This document shows, piece by piece, positions 35,370-47,229 of a DNA stretch of 64,000 nt. The position numbers were made by a program, and so were the translations under genes. The notes below the pieces were generated by a model. The model was not told the DNA's origin. It ran no database searches and was given only the letters and a program-made list of their open reading frames with translations. The stretch covers positions 1 to 64,000 of the forward strand of contig WION01000050.1 of the NCBI GenBank assembly GCA_015039365.1, written 5' to 3'. This DNA comes from Amanita rubescens (Eukaryota > Basidiomycota > Agaricomycetes > Agaricales > Amanitaceae). The stretch's first letter is position 1. Each line of letters opens with the position of its first letter.

Positions 35370-37745
35370 GGCAAGGAGCGGGTCCATTAAGTAAAGCGAC
35401 CTATTCTCCAGGGTTGCGGAGGATGGAAGGAAGCGGTAATCGCCCGCAACTTCTACCTGCTTCGTCTTGACATCAAAATAATAAACCATAGGCTTTCCGT
35501 CATAGCGCACGTAGGTCACATTAGGTTGAACGTTTTCAAAACCCACGAAAATATGGCTTTCGAAACGACTCTCCTGTGGTCCGTTTAAGATCGCAATCGG
35601 CGCCCCGAATTCGCAAAATTCTTCTACATTTGGTCGCTTCCCCGACCACTTTTCTTGCGGGGTGATGTCGCCGATAGTGCTCGTGTACGTTCTGTTTCGC
35701 ACGTACGCCGCATGTAATGCTGCGGCTCCCCACAATTCCTTCGGAAGATCCTTCGCTTCCAGCATGATTTCTACGAAAACGGATGATAAGATCTTGCAGC
35801 GCTCCGCAACCCCATTCCAATCCGATGTAGGTGCACCTCTCTTCAGTACGAGGCCTTGACTGAGGGTCCAATTCTTGAAACCGCTGTCCAAATAATCCTT
35901 GCCATTATCTGCGTGAATACTCTTCACCACCTTTCCTAGCTGTCGCTCAACGTATGCGATGTAATGCTTTAATTTTTCTCCTGCTTCGCTTTTGTTCTTC
36001 AACAACCGTATCGTCCAATGACGCGAATAATCGTCGACGATAATCAGATAGTATCGCGCTCCATTTGTCCCAGTTTCGTTTGCAGGTCCCCATACGTCCG
36101 TATGAATCAATTCCCCAGGATATGTCGCGGTACACTCCGTTGCTGCAGGGAGTTGTAAAGGCTGTCGCATTTTGCGAACACATGTTTCGCAATCCTTGAT
36201 CTCTGACTTTTCATCGACGACAAACCCGTCGACGAGACCTTTGCGATACAACGCCTTGAGATTGGAAACAGTGGCATGGCCGAAGCGCCGATGCCATTCA
36301 TGCCACGTCGGTTTTGCAGCAAGCGCGAAATCTATTTTCGCGTGCACGTCTAGATAGAATAATCCGCTTATTCTTTGTTCAGTGGCAATCAATGCGCCAT
36401 CTTTACTGAGGAGTGATGCGCGCCCGTCCCCAGTCTTGTAACAACCGCCAGCGGTGAGAAATTTCTGAACACAGAAAATGTTATCTAATGCCGTAGGAAC
36501 GTGTAAAGTGTCGTTTAGCACGAGCGTACGGGTTTTGTTTCCCACTTTTGATGTGAGGATTACTGTCCCGCGTCCAATTGCGAATACTGGATTATTCCCG
36601 ATATCCCGTAATTCTTTATTTTCCTTGGTGTATGTTGAGAACATACTGCGATCCTTCGCAACATGTGATGCTGTCGTGCTGCCGACGACCCAAGGATAAT
36701 CGAGGCAATTGGATAGAGCACGCTCTGGATGTGGCTGGTTGGTACTTTCGTCGGCCTCGTCCACGTCCATACGCGCATCCTCTGCTTGAGAAGCACTTGT
36801 GGAGGCTCCTTGAGCTCTCTGTCCACGATCGCTCGCGCGTTGTTTTCTTTTCCCCTTGTCTCCACTCCTACATTCGTTGGTCCAATGTCCCCCAAATCGA
36901 CACCGGGTACAGTAGCCACCTTTTTGCTTCCAGTGACAGTCATCAGTGGTGTGATTTGTCCTAAGGCATATCGTGCAGGGGCATATCTTTGCATCTTCGG
37001 CAATACGACGCTCGTTTTCTAATCTCAATGCTGAGATCAGCGTGTCCGTAGGTACATCTATGCCATGCACGTCGAGGATGAAGGACCCGTGGACCCTCCA
37101 CGATTCGGGTAGGGATGCGATAAGCATAGGATTGAAGATCTTGTCTTCAAGAACAAAATCAAAGTACGACAACTCGACACGTTGCGCCTGGACATCGAGT
37201 AAATGCATTATGATAGAGTCGCCTTCCTCGGCCGTGGTGGCAAAAAACTTTCGCAGTCTCGTTATGACTGCCCGAAAGGTCTGCATTTTGTGTTTTTCGC
37301 AGAGAATTTCCCAAATTTGCGCCGACGTCATGAAGTCCGGCTCATGGGTCCCAAAAATGCTCAAAATTTGACTTGAGCTGATGTTATTGAGTATAAGGAG
37401 AGTCGTCAACTGGTCTGATTTTTTCCATTCGCCGTGTTCTTCAGAATCGCGTTCGCTTGGTTCTTTAATCCAGGCAAACGCATATTTCTTCAAGTTGAAT
37501 AGGTTGAGGAGATAGAGTATGCGTGGCTTCCACGTTTCCCAGTTGTCGTACTTTAGGACGTCTTCGCTACTCATCTGTTGTTCCAGGATGTCGGAGAGGA
37601 GAGACCTAGGAAGGGTGACATCCTGCATCTCCGATAACAGGGTTGAGCTGGACGGAGATTCTGACACACTGCTATGTGCATTTTGCCGTCGTGTACGTCC
37701 ACCGCCGCCGCGAGCTCTTCCCCTTGAACGGTTACGGTCTGGCAT
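35370..37745 (-). mobile_element. Ty1/copia gag-integrase ORF lacking reverse transcriptase
   Basis: One uninterrupted 792-codon frame. The N-terminus (MPDRNRSRGRARGGGGRTRR) leads into a copia Gag domain (YDNWETWKPRILYLLNLFNL ... DSIIMHLLDVQAQRVELSYF) and Cys/His knuckle-like CHWKQKGGYCTRC. Where the protease Asp-Ser-Gly is expected the sequence reads WVVGSTTASHV. A GAG-pre-integrase segment (WHEWHRRFGHATVSNLKAL, CETCVRKMRQ) precedes an rve integrase core with Asp in HTDVWGP, Asp in HADNGKD and Glu in NGVAER, followed by LPKELWGAAALHAAYVRNR. It ends MDPLLA just where copia elements continue into reverse transcriptase and RNase H, which are absent. No LTRs were recognised. It could be a truncated element or a domesticated gene. 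Confidence 0.9.
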
Positions 37746-38389
37746 GGTTGTATTGAAGGTGTTTGATCCGAGTTTGATATAAAAAAATGTTTGCCTTTTT
37801 GTTATTAATAAGACAGTGCCTGTCAGATATTGGAAGGAAACTAAAATGCAAACGCACGTTAGGCAAGAAGTCAGTGCCAAAAGTGGCTGGCCAAGTTTTC
37901 ACCGTGACCCAGGCAAAAATGACCGTCACACGTCACACCTGCCTTTGCGCCATTTAAGTAGAGCCTTTCGTTCAAATATCCCCGTGATTTCTAGGAAGCT
38001 GAAGTGTACCTGGTGTGGAAAAGCGTGAGGAAATATAGTGGAATTTCATATGGGCAAATTGTCCCAGTCTACGATCTCGCGAGCGGTCTTTACAATTCCC
38101 GTTTAATTTTTCATGGTGGGATGATAATCGGGAAGGTCATCCACCCCGGACGAATGCCACTGCATATAGTTTGTCCTTGGATAATTTAACGAGAGCTATT
38201 AGATCGGTCCTCATTGGAATTTTGGTTCTCGATTCTTGATTGGAAAGTTTTTCCTTTTCACTTGTTCGAAAGTCGACACGTTCTCGGTTCCCGTCGATTT
38301 AGGATACCAGTCCCTGCATGAGCTACTCCAGATGATATATTGCAGTTACTTCCATGTATGTGGTGTGATATATACAAATGTACAAATAC
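37746..38389. other. Flank of the copia ORF
   Basis: No LTR terminal TG...CA pair or target duplication could be recognised by eye. No gene seen. Confidence 0.4.
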
Positions 38390-40079
38390 TTAAATAATAC
38401 CCAATGCGTAAAATAAAACGTACAAAACCCACTTTGAAACGCTAATCACTCCTCTCGTCGTCTTCTCGACCTTTTTCCGGGTCCACACCGTCATTCCAAT
38501 GCACCCTAGATGACTTTTTCGCCAATCCCCACTTCCCCCAACCTTCTTCACTTCAACCATCCTTTCCTTCCCTTTCTTCTTCAACTTTGAACTACACGCA
38601 CTAGGTTGATCCGGGACGTCAACGTCGATTTCCATCCACGCCCTCCAATTATTTTTGAATACGATGATAAGCTGATTCGTAGCGGAGACTTTCCAGAATC
38701 CGATCATCCAGCTCATCAATAATGAGCTGGCTACGCAGCCTACGAGGAGCACGATGGGGAAGACGCGCTGGAAGAACATGATGAAGATGAGGACCATCAC
38801 GCCGAGGAAGAATGTGGCTGTGCCCATGAGTTGAAGGGATTCGCAAGTTTTGAGGAAGCGGCGAAAATCGGAGAGGTGGAGGGCTTGGCCTGATTCGGTC
38901 AAGGAGGGTACCGGACTGTGTGGAGTGGTTGGTGTTGAAATGTCTTCTGCGAATCGCTGAGGTTTGGAGAGGTTGTTCGCTTCAGGGTTGAAGTTTTCGT
39001 CGATCATTGTACTCGAGGATGGATCGGATGAGGGGATATCGCGGTGATCCTGGCCTTCAGAATCCTCTGTGGCTGAGTGTGGTTGGTGCGTAGCTGATGA
39101 TGGCTTGTCAGACGAATCGCTTGTGGGACTACTTTCGTTTCCAGAGTAGTTTGCGTTCTTTTTTCGCTTCTGTCTCTCCCTCTCCTCCCTCCAGTGGTCC
39201 TGCACTGGAATACGTTTGGCATATTTCAATGCCAAGGCGGCGCTTCGACCGGCGATGATAATCACGCCAGCGTGGATTGCCATTCCGCCGAGAGCAAAGA
39301 ACATCCCGAATTCGTATTGGATCATTGAGAACGACTGTCTGCTAGACAGGATGTTGTGGGCAAGCGTGAGGAAACCGATGATCAAGTTTGCAGTAAATGT
39401 GGACTGGAGAGATGCTATGTAAGATACCGTGATGATCGGGAAAAGGAAAAGGACTAACGATGATGACGAGAGTGGTAAATTGTTGACCAAGGGCATCGTA
39501 CTCTGCGGCCTCTAATGTCGCCCCTGGGATACAGCCGCATGGTTATTGAAATAGAATAATCGATGACCCAAAGATCTTACTGCTGCGTCTTGTAATGAGT
39601 GAAGGACCGGTTTCAGTGGCGGTAACAAAAGTCTCGAAACTTTTGGATATTTTAGTTAGTTCAGTATAGATAGCTTGTTGGATATCGTTGTTATCCGGGA
39701 TTCCGCTACTTTTCGGGAGAGTGCTCGTCGAGATCATTAGGTCGGGTGGCGGTCGCTTCTTTGACGTAGTTGAATTCTCCGAGTAAGATTTCGCGGAAGC
39801 AACTCGCATGTGGATCGTATCGAAGCTACTCGGAGTCCAGAAGTGGTTTGTGGGGACGGGAATGACGGACGCTGGAGGTTATTGTTGCAGAACGGGAGCT
39901 TATGTACTAGCATGCAGACTTACCCATTTGGTCACAAGCGAATCTTCGATTGGAAGTAACACTCGGCGTCCTTGTTCTCGCATGTTAGTTTGTGGGTACC
40001 AGTTGTTACACGTGGCCGTGAAGAACGAGAGGCATGTCCAGCCGGTTGTGGGTGTAGTACAAAGAGTACAATAATTCAT
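38390..40079 (-). CDS. Multi-pass membrane protein of unknown function
   Basis: The large exon (38390 to about 39410) encodes hydrophobic segments ANLIIGFLTLAHNIL, MIQYEFGMFFALGGMAIHAG, MGTATFFLGVMVLIFIMFFQ and FPIVLLVGCVASSLLMSWMI. A roughly 100-residue Ser/Pro/Glu-rich polar loop (KRKKNANYSGNESSPTSDSS) separates the pairs, and the end is basic and hydrophobic (SKWVLYVLFYALGII). Upstream exons give EAAEYDALGQQFTTLVII, a helical NNDIQQAIYTELTKISKSFE segment and, nearest the start, a Cys-rich NYCTLCTTPTTGWTCLSFF stretch. The 5' end is uncertain: more exons may run into 40080-40276, overlapping the promoter of the divergent NFX1-type gene. No known domain was recognised. Confidence 0.6.
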
Positions 40080-40296
40080 GCCAGGAGACGAACAAAAGTT
40101 CGTCGGTGGGTGCAAGCGAGTAGTCGAACTAGAAAATATTCATTCACATTAGCAATCAGGGTCGTCTGGTGGATGTTCGTGCCGGGACCGGAAGCACTTG
40201 CCAGATTTAGTAACAGCACCTCGGCACCGTTGGCTGACTGAAGGCACACCAACTCAGACTCAGCGTTTGCCAACAACCCCGACGGAAGTCTGGTTC

Positions 40297-43200
40297 ATGG
40301 AGCAGGAACAGGGACCTGTATACCAGCACACAGGCTCAGTTATCAGTGGTGGAGAAATTCCACCACAATCTAATTCGCGACAGAATTCAAGGGGTCAACA
40401 GTCTCGACCTCCTACGCAGGATCGGAAAGGAAAAGACCATAGGGCGGAAGGCACTGCAAAGGGAATCAGAAAGGGCCGAGGAACACAAGAAGGATCACCG
40501 CACGACGGAGAAAAAAGTTCTTTTTCACGACGCGGAGGAACCTCTCAGAGTCAGGGCGATAACAAGGGTATCACTTCACATGACGACCAGTCACACAAGA
40601 AAGACGGAGGATCCAAGAACGAAATTACGTCTAACGCGGATGCAGAACGCGCCAAATTTCGTCGTCGCGCTCCCAAGTTCAACCCTGGATTGACGGCACC
40701 AGTTGCGGTTGCTTCTACACCGGAAGAGACACCAACACATCGTGCTCAATCATCTAGCATTTCCAAGCCATCCCAAACTTCAAAGCAAAAACACAAGCCA
40801 AAGCCCTCACGTTCGCAACCTGACGATCTTACGTCCACACTCATCAAAGCTCTGAGCACACGCCCATACCCAGACTGTTCTATCTGTTTTTCTGCCATCC
40901 ATCCGCTCCAACCTACTTGGTCATGTTCACCATCGATACCCCAAGTAGGCGACGGGGTTATACCACAATATTGTTGGAACACCTTCCATCTTAAATGCAT
41001 CAAAAGTTGGGCGGAGAAGAGCGTCAAAGAATTAGAAAAAGCTTGGCAGAACCGCGGCGAGACGGGTAAGAAGGGAGATTGGAGATGTCCCGGATGCCAA
41101 GCAAAGAGAGAAGTTGTTCCAACCGGCTATTGGTAAGGATCGTCTCGCTCTAACAAACGCGTGTATACGTATACTTACTTGGTAAACATTTTCAAGGTGT
41201 TTCTGTAATTCTACCCCAGATCCCAAACCAACACGATTAGCTACACCCCATTCTTGCGGTGGTCCGTGTTCGCGTGTTCGAGAAACAGGATGTGGTCATG
41301 CTTGTCCTCTTCTTTGTCATCCCGGACCCTGTCCGCCGTGTCGAGTCACGTTACAGTTGCCTTGTCCGTGCCCGAGGCACCAGATCGTTGCGCTTCGGTG
41401 CGGAGATGATAGTTTGTCTGGAAAGGGCAGGGGCAAGGAAGATACCGCGACTCGAGAAAAAGTCGTGTCATGCGGCAATGTTTGCGGCAGGCTGTTAGAT
41501 TGCGGCAAGCATTCTTGCGAGAGGGTGTGTCATACCGGGACGTGTGATACGTGCGAGTTAGTCGAAGATGTTAAATGTTATTGCGGGCGGTCAACCAAAA
41601 CACTTGGATGCGGAGAGGGCAAAGAAGTTTCTTGCTCCATTCGCAATGACGCTGTCGAAAACTGGATCGGGAGATTCCAGTGCGAGCATATATGCGATAG
41701 GTATGTCCCATTGTTCTTTATCTTCACCTTTCACGACATATCTCCATACGTTGAATCACATACTGACTGATGAGCCCCTATCATATAGACCATTTGATTG
41801 CGGAATTCACCGTTGTCAAAAAGTTTGTCATCCACCGTCTCCCGAGCCAGCCACTTGCCCATTTTCACCAAGTAAAATCACACATTGTCCTTGCGGTAAA
41901 TACGCTATTACGCCGCAAGGCGACTCGTCATCTTCTTCGCCGGGCGAATTCACCTTTTCATCTCGTCAGGATTGCGCTGCGCCAATTCCGACTTGTAATT
42001 CGATTTGCGGGAAGATCCATCCGTTGTGCGGTCATGACTGTTCTGCCAAGTGTCATCTGGGGTCTTGTCCTCCGTGCGGCGTTCCCGTGACGAGACCATG
42101 TCGATGTGGGCTCACAACGCGGGAGATCAAGTGCGCCGATTTTATTACAGAAGAGGGCGAGAAGGACTTGTCGTGCGATCGGCAATGCACTGTCCTTCGT
42201 GCATGCGGTAAACACGAGTGTAGGCGGCTTTGCTGCCCGCTCGCTTCATTGGCGTTTGGAAAGGGGAAGAAAGGTCGAGCAGCGAGTGCGGACGTTCTGC
42301 ATCCCGCCGGGATTGGAGAAGAAGAAGGGGGATTACATGAGTGTGATCTACCCTGCGGGAAGATGCTGGCTTGTGGAAATCATACGTGCGATAAGAGGGA
42401 TCACAGAGGTCCTTGTCCATCGTGTTTGAGGAGTACGTTTGAAGAGGTAAACTTTTACTGGTTTATACGACGAGGAGTGCGTTGATGCCCTCTGCAGGTT
42501 TTGTGCCCTTGCGGACGAACGGTGCTTGAACCACCGGTGCGTTGTGGAACCCAGATCGATTGTCGTTATCAGTGTCCACGTATTCCGTCCTGTGGGCACC
42601 CACCAATGTCCCACACGTGCCACGAGGAACCGCCTTCATGTCCCCCGTGTGCGTATCTCACGACCAAGCAATGCGCATGTGGGAAGAAGGAGATGGGGAA
42701 TATTAAATGCTCGCTGGAACGGGAAAAGGTGTCGTGCGCCATTCCTTGCGGAAGGTTAGTCTATCGAGTATCAGTCTTTGGGAAAAGTTTACTTACTAAG
42801 TGAATGTACTAGATTATTGAGCTGTGGATTTCACCGGTGTCAGAGGTTGTGTCATGCAGCCGATTGCGGGCCTTGTACAGCCCAGTGTGGTAAAGACCGG
42901 AAATTATGGTATGATCAGCCTCTGCATATACCCTCCCTTCTTGCTTATACTTTTTACAGCCTGCCAGTTCATCATCCTTGTACACGACCTTGTCACGCTC
43001 CTTCAGCTTGTCCAGAAGACCAGCCGTGTGAAGCATTGGTGTCGATATCATGCCCTTGTGGGCGTATCCAGCAATCTCTGCGATGCGGGCTTTCCGTCTC
43101 AAGTCCTGCGGGTACTGCCTCATCTCACACGCTGAAGTGTAACAGTCAATGTGAAATTTCCAAGCGAAACGCGCGTCTTGCGGAAGCGCTAGGTATTAGC

Positions 43201-43929
43201 GACGATTCGAGAGAAAGGGCTGGTAAACATATGGCCGGTGGTCCGGTTGTATACTCCGACGAAGTTATGGCGTTTGCGAAGGAGGATCCCAAGTTTGTGT
43301 TACTAGTGGAGAAGACGTTTGCCGAGTACGCCAATGTTCACTTACAAGCAGTACATTCTGACGATATATCTTATCCAGGTTTATCTCATCTAATAAGAGA
43401 TCTCAAGTTCTACCTCATATGACTCAAGAGAAGCGCAAATTTGTTTATAGCGTCAGTACCTCGACTTTGGTTTTGCCAAAAGTGATATCTTATGTTGTTG
43501 CTTTAGCTTGCAAGTATATACAGGCTAGACGCGCAAATGGTAGATCAAGAGCCTCTTCGGAGCATTCAAGTCGTTCGCCGCCTTGATTCACGCGTCCCGA
43601 CACCTCTTTTATCGACATATGGTGCATCTACCGTACCTGCGCCGCCGAATCTCAGCAAATTGGGGTCAAGTGCAGGCTCAGGCTCAGCGTGGCGTTTCCC
43701 GCCGAAACCGGCCTCTCCGGCTCCGACTCCTGCAGCAACAGGCTCTGGTGCTCGCAGTGGGTGGGGGCCGATTGCGCATTCTAAAACGACTAACGTTTCT
43801 ACACCTGCGTCAAGTGCGAAGGTTGTGCCTTCTAGGTCAATGACGCCAGATGTTAGTGTTGGGGCAAAAAACATTCAATTGCCTGAGGAGAACGTAGATG
43901 TACCAGATAATTGGGAGGATGATGTTTGA
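40297..43929 (+). CDS. NFX1/FAP1-type zinc-finger protein with RING and R3H domains
   Basis: Large protein of the NFX1 family (yeast FAP1), with a RING-type ubiquitin-ligase-like start, Cys/His-rich NFX1 fingers and a nucleic-acid-binding R3H domain. The ATG at 40297 (MEQEQGPVYQHTG) opens a polar, disordered 200-residue N-terminus. A RING-like domain follows (CSICFSAIHPLQPTWSC ... FHLKCIKSW ... WRCPGCQ). Repeated NFX1 fingers run from about 41200 to 43120 (CGHACPLLCHPGPCPPC, CGKHSCERVCHTGTCDTC, CGFHRCQRLCHAADCGPC). The R3H region reassembles across introns as KRSQVLPHMTQEKRKFVYSL and ASIYRLDAQMVDQEPLRS. The Ser/Pro/Ala tail ends VPDNWEDDV. About eight introns. In yeast, FAP1 binds the rapamycin-binding protein FKBP12. 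Confidence 0.92.
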
Positions 43930-44217
43930 TTAGATTTAGAGAGATACGATATTCACAATGTTTATAAGACTGGCAACTTTCCTGTTATCGCTACAGAGGG
44001 CTCTTGAAGCTCTTCGTTGGAGTCAGGAGAGGAAGCAGTCGATACAAGCTAATGGGGACAACCGCGCCTGGTCACGGCGGACGACTCGGACTTCGTTCGG
44101 CCTCGGAACTAGATACTCGGAAACCTCGAGGAAACGAAAAGCGCGTTTCAGTCTCGAACATCATGATAACCACGCTCCCAACTTTGTCTTACTTGGAACG
44201 AAGATTTTCACAGTCCC

Positions 44218-44652
44218 GTGTACACAAAGGGACGAGCATTTCCACGAACAGAGCTTCAACACCTCGTTCCATGGAATACATTTGAAACAGAGATCAACGA
44301 AGCTATTACTACTCGCATGTTCGCTATGGGCATGTGTCCCTTAGACGCCGAATATGACATCGGGTCCCTTCCAAAGAAACGATCACGCGTGCGGAACGAA
44401 GATGTTCGACAGGAGGCGAGAATGCAGCTGCACGATTTGGTGGTAGAGGTGCTGGATATACTTGGGATTGAAGGAGAGTTCGAGTCCACGCCAGACTCTG
44501 ACCGTCGAGCGAAGCGAGATGCCCTGCTATCTAGCAGTACTAATAAGTTTGCGACTTGCGAAGCTGCTAGAGACCATTCGGAAGTTGGTAGCTATACGAA
44601 CCTGACAGTGAAGCGGAACAAATGGACGTCAATCGTTACCAAAGCTTGGTGA
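44218..44652 (+). CDS. Possible small gene or partial exon, unknown
   Basis: A frame with plausible protein composition: INEAITTRMFAMGMCPLDAE, LPKKRSRVRNEDVRQEARMQ and LHDLVVEVLDILGIEGEFES, ending at 44652. An overlapping frame at 44004-44285 (GGRLGLRSASELDTRKPRG) might be an upstream exon, but the splice is not clear. No family recognised. It lies between the NFX1-type gene and the F-box gene. Confidence 0.35.
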   Translation: MYTKGRAFPRTELQHLVPWNTFETEINEAITTRMFAMGMCPLDAEYDIGSLPKKRSRVRNEDVRQEARMQLHDLVVEVLDILGIEGEFESTPDSDRRAKRDALLSSSTNKFATCEAARDHSEVGSYTNLTVKRNKWTSIVTKAW

Positions 44653-45131
44653 ACCGACTTTCCAAACGACAGGAGTTCACTTCTTTGTTCACCAAAGCGC
44701 TCACGAGCGATGGGGACTGAGATGCGAACGGTGCAAAAGTCGATCATAAACTTGTCGACTGAAATAAATCCTCGGCCAGAAAAAAAAAGAAAGTCCAATT
44801 CCTGAACTTTACCATCAGCCGGTAAATTTGCCGACGCCCAAAGACGATGATGAACACCTTGTGAAGAGACGTTTCATCGAGTCCAGCAAGTGATGATGGT
44901 TGGGTTGAAGAACGAGGATAGGGAATACTTGTATGAATTTGTTGTGTTCAAACGTATCGAGGAATAAAAGGAAGAACTGGGTAAAACACATTTCCATGAA
45001 TCAAGAAAGCTATGCGACGAAAAGCTGGACCATAAACAGAGCCATTGCAAATGAAAGTTTGGCCCACTGCTGAGTAGCATTACGTAGACGGGTTCATGCT
45101 ACCGAACCAGAGTTTATGCAGAGTTCTAAGT

Positions 45132-46733
45132 TCATTCCATATCCTCCGCTCCGATGTATTCTTCATATTCGTATTCATCTTCTGAGTCTTCTTCTTCCGA
45201 GCCTACTAAGTCTTCCTCAATGCCCAAGTACAGGTCAGCATCACAGCTGAGAGACAAGGATTCGATTCTGCTGTGATAGTCCCTTGAGGCGGTGCAGGGA
45301 ATCGATATGTACTTGAATGGCGAAGGCCATCTCTCGATCTGCTTGCCGCCGTCAGAAAACTTAGTTGCATTCTGATAGCGTGATTCCACCATTGAAAGTA
45401 TCTTATCCGCCGCATCATGCATGTGATCGGAAGACATATAGTATAGCAGGGGCCCAAGCTTGCCGCTCGACAACCCTTCTATAGCATTGTCAGTGAGATG
45501 TCCAGATTTGATTGAAATAAACTGCAAGGAAGGTAAAAGTTCCAGCAAAATGCCAATATTGAGCAAGGGAGAAGTGTCGATCTCTAAGTGGTGAATCTGA
45601 CGCATGCCCGCCGAGCGCTGGATAATGCCAATTAGCGCAGGCATATCACAGTTCAATTGAGTCCATGATTTCTCAGGAGAGATCTCGAGAATGAATGTAG
45701 TTATATTGGGGGTAACGAGTGGCTGGAGGAACGCCGATGCCGCTGAACCATCGAAAAACTTTAGGCGAAGATAATCCATGTTGGCAAGAACAATTTTTTC
45801 GTCCCTAGAGGCGACGGTGGACACAAATGATGGCTCCTTTGCGAGGGGCAGACTACAAAATTCAAGTAATTGACACTGGCGGAGAACATTGAGACACGAT
45901 GAGGGTGATATTTCACTGTGTTTGAATATCCATTGTCTCATATCAAGAATTCGTAGCTGATGACATTGGACAACATTATCCAAACCATGAAGGTTGGAAG
46001 CGTGGCGTATGGTTAAGTGTTTGAGGTTGGGGAGTGACCCGAAATCAGAGAAAGGGGATTTGGTATTGACTATGTTGATCGTATCCAAAGTATTGCCGGT
46101 TAAATGTAGGCGTTCAATCGATGGCCAAGCATGGTCCGGTAGCTTCAGCGTTAAATGGTTGATAGGATACCTCAGCTCTAAATCTCTTAACCGATACAGA
46201 GCCACGAATTCGAGTATCTGCTCCCATGCGTCGCGTAAATGCGGGCTGTCGTATACTTCCAGCCAAGTGAGGTCAATGAACAATGACCTGGACATATCCT
46301 GTGCACGAGCAAACCATTGTCTGGCAGGAGACAACACCTCGTGATGCCAGGACCGTTTCATGCATGACAGATGTATGCCCACGTCGCTCCACAGTGCTGG
46401 CGTTTCCAACGCAAGCTGCCTCCACGCGGAACAAACATGGGTGATATGGAAGAGACGTAAATCGGTGTCGAGCATTGATAGGGGAAACTCCACGCGTGTC
46501 TCGTTGCAAGCATGGAATATAGACCGCAAGACATCAGGTGGCAATTTCTTGTGAGGTGCCAGAGCTACCTCGCACCGGTCGATAAGGTCCACAAGTTCCT
46601 CTTTTTGCTGCCGTGAGGCCAGCAGGATGTTCCTAATGTATGCCTCCTCTTCTTCGGAATAGATCCTGTTCGTTCGTCCTATTGATGAGAGGTCGACAAT
46701 GATAGACTGTGGCGATGGCAGGTTGGCAGACAT
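45132..46733 (-). CDS. F-box domain protein (LRR-like)
   Basis: Basidiomycete F-box-like protein, predicted substrate adaptor of SCF ubiquitin ligases, about 533 aa in a single exon. The start at 46733 (MSANLPSPQSIIV) is preferred; the frame stays open up to 46790. A helix, EEEAYIRNILLASRQQKEEL, precedes the F-box KLPPDVLRSIFHACNE ... ITHVCSAWRQLALETPALWS. Leucine-rich strand-like repeats follow (LRDLELRYPINHLTLKLP, LPNLKHLTIRHASNLHGL, LPSLQFISIKSGHLTDNAI), as in many fungal F-box/LRR proteins. It ends in a very acidic tail (DLVGSEEEDSEDEYEYEEY). Such proteins are abundant and variable in Agaricomycetes. The target is unknown. Confidence 0.85.
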   Translation of the reverse strand: MSANLPSPQSIIVDLSSIGRTNRIYSEEEEAYIRNILLASRQQKEELVDLIDRCEVALAPHKKLPPDVLRSIFHACNETRVEFPLSMLDTDLRLFHITHVCSAWRQLALETPALWSDVGIHLSCMKRSWHHEVLSPARQWFARAQDMSRSLFIDLTWLEVYDSPHLRDAWEQILEFVALYRLRDLELRYPINHLTLKLPDHAWPSIERLHLTGNTLDTINIVNTKSPFSDFGSLPNLKHLTIRHASNLHGLDNVVQCHQLRILDMRQWIFKHSEISPSSCLNVLRQCQLLEFCSLPLAKEPSFVSTVASRDEKIVLANMDYLRLKFFDGSAASAFLQPLVTPNITTFILEISPEKSWTQLNCDMPALIGIIQRSAGMRQIHHLEIDTSPLLNIGILLELLPSLQFISIKSGHLTDNAIEGLSSGKLGPLLYYMSSDHMHDAADKILSMVESRYQNATKFSDGGKQIERWPSPFKYISIPCTASRDYHSRIESLSLSCDADLYLGIEEDLVGSEEEDSEDEYEYEEYIGAEDME

Positions 46734-47229
46734 TACCAACTTGGGCGGTGTTTGCCGCCAAAACTTAACATGGATTTCCACGCCCAGCACCGCTCACCAA
46801 GCAACTCCATTAATCTCAATATCCCGGCATGATTATCGCAAAGTTAACAAGATGGTTCAGAAGTCTCTGCAGGTCTGTTCTCCGCTCCTTGACCGTCTGA
46901 TAAGGAATTTGCATGCTGCGGCGCTACGATATACACCCTTTCCTTACTTTGGCGCTTTCCACTCAAAGGTACTGGATTCTATCTCGGACGAGTTCGCTAA
47001 GCATCCTGCCTCGTATTACTGTGGCATGATGCAGCAGATCGCTCTGATTTACCATGGATACCGATAATCTTACCATATACCTCTTTACCAAGCAGGAAAC
47101 AGGCAAAGGTGAAGACGAGTCTGACCAGGGACGACAGGAGAGCGAATACAGGCGTGCATGAACATACAAATGAAACAAAACCAATGCGTATATGGCATAA
47201 ATATCTGGACCTCACGGACGTCCAGCGAC
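46734..47229. other. Intergenic
   Basis: A plus-strand open stretch at 46850-47067 (VQKSLQVCSPLLDRLIRNL) is not recognisable as a gene. It separates the F-box gene from the peroxin gene downstream of it. Confidence 0.4.

Noticed and set aside
36560..37371. Plus-strand ORFs across the copia element
   Set aside because: Shadows of the long minus-strand gag-integrase frame.
41568..42485. Long overlapping frames in the NFX1-type gene read as separate genes
   Set aside because: They are exons or shadow frames of one spliced gene. Cys-His finger spacing continues across the introns.
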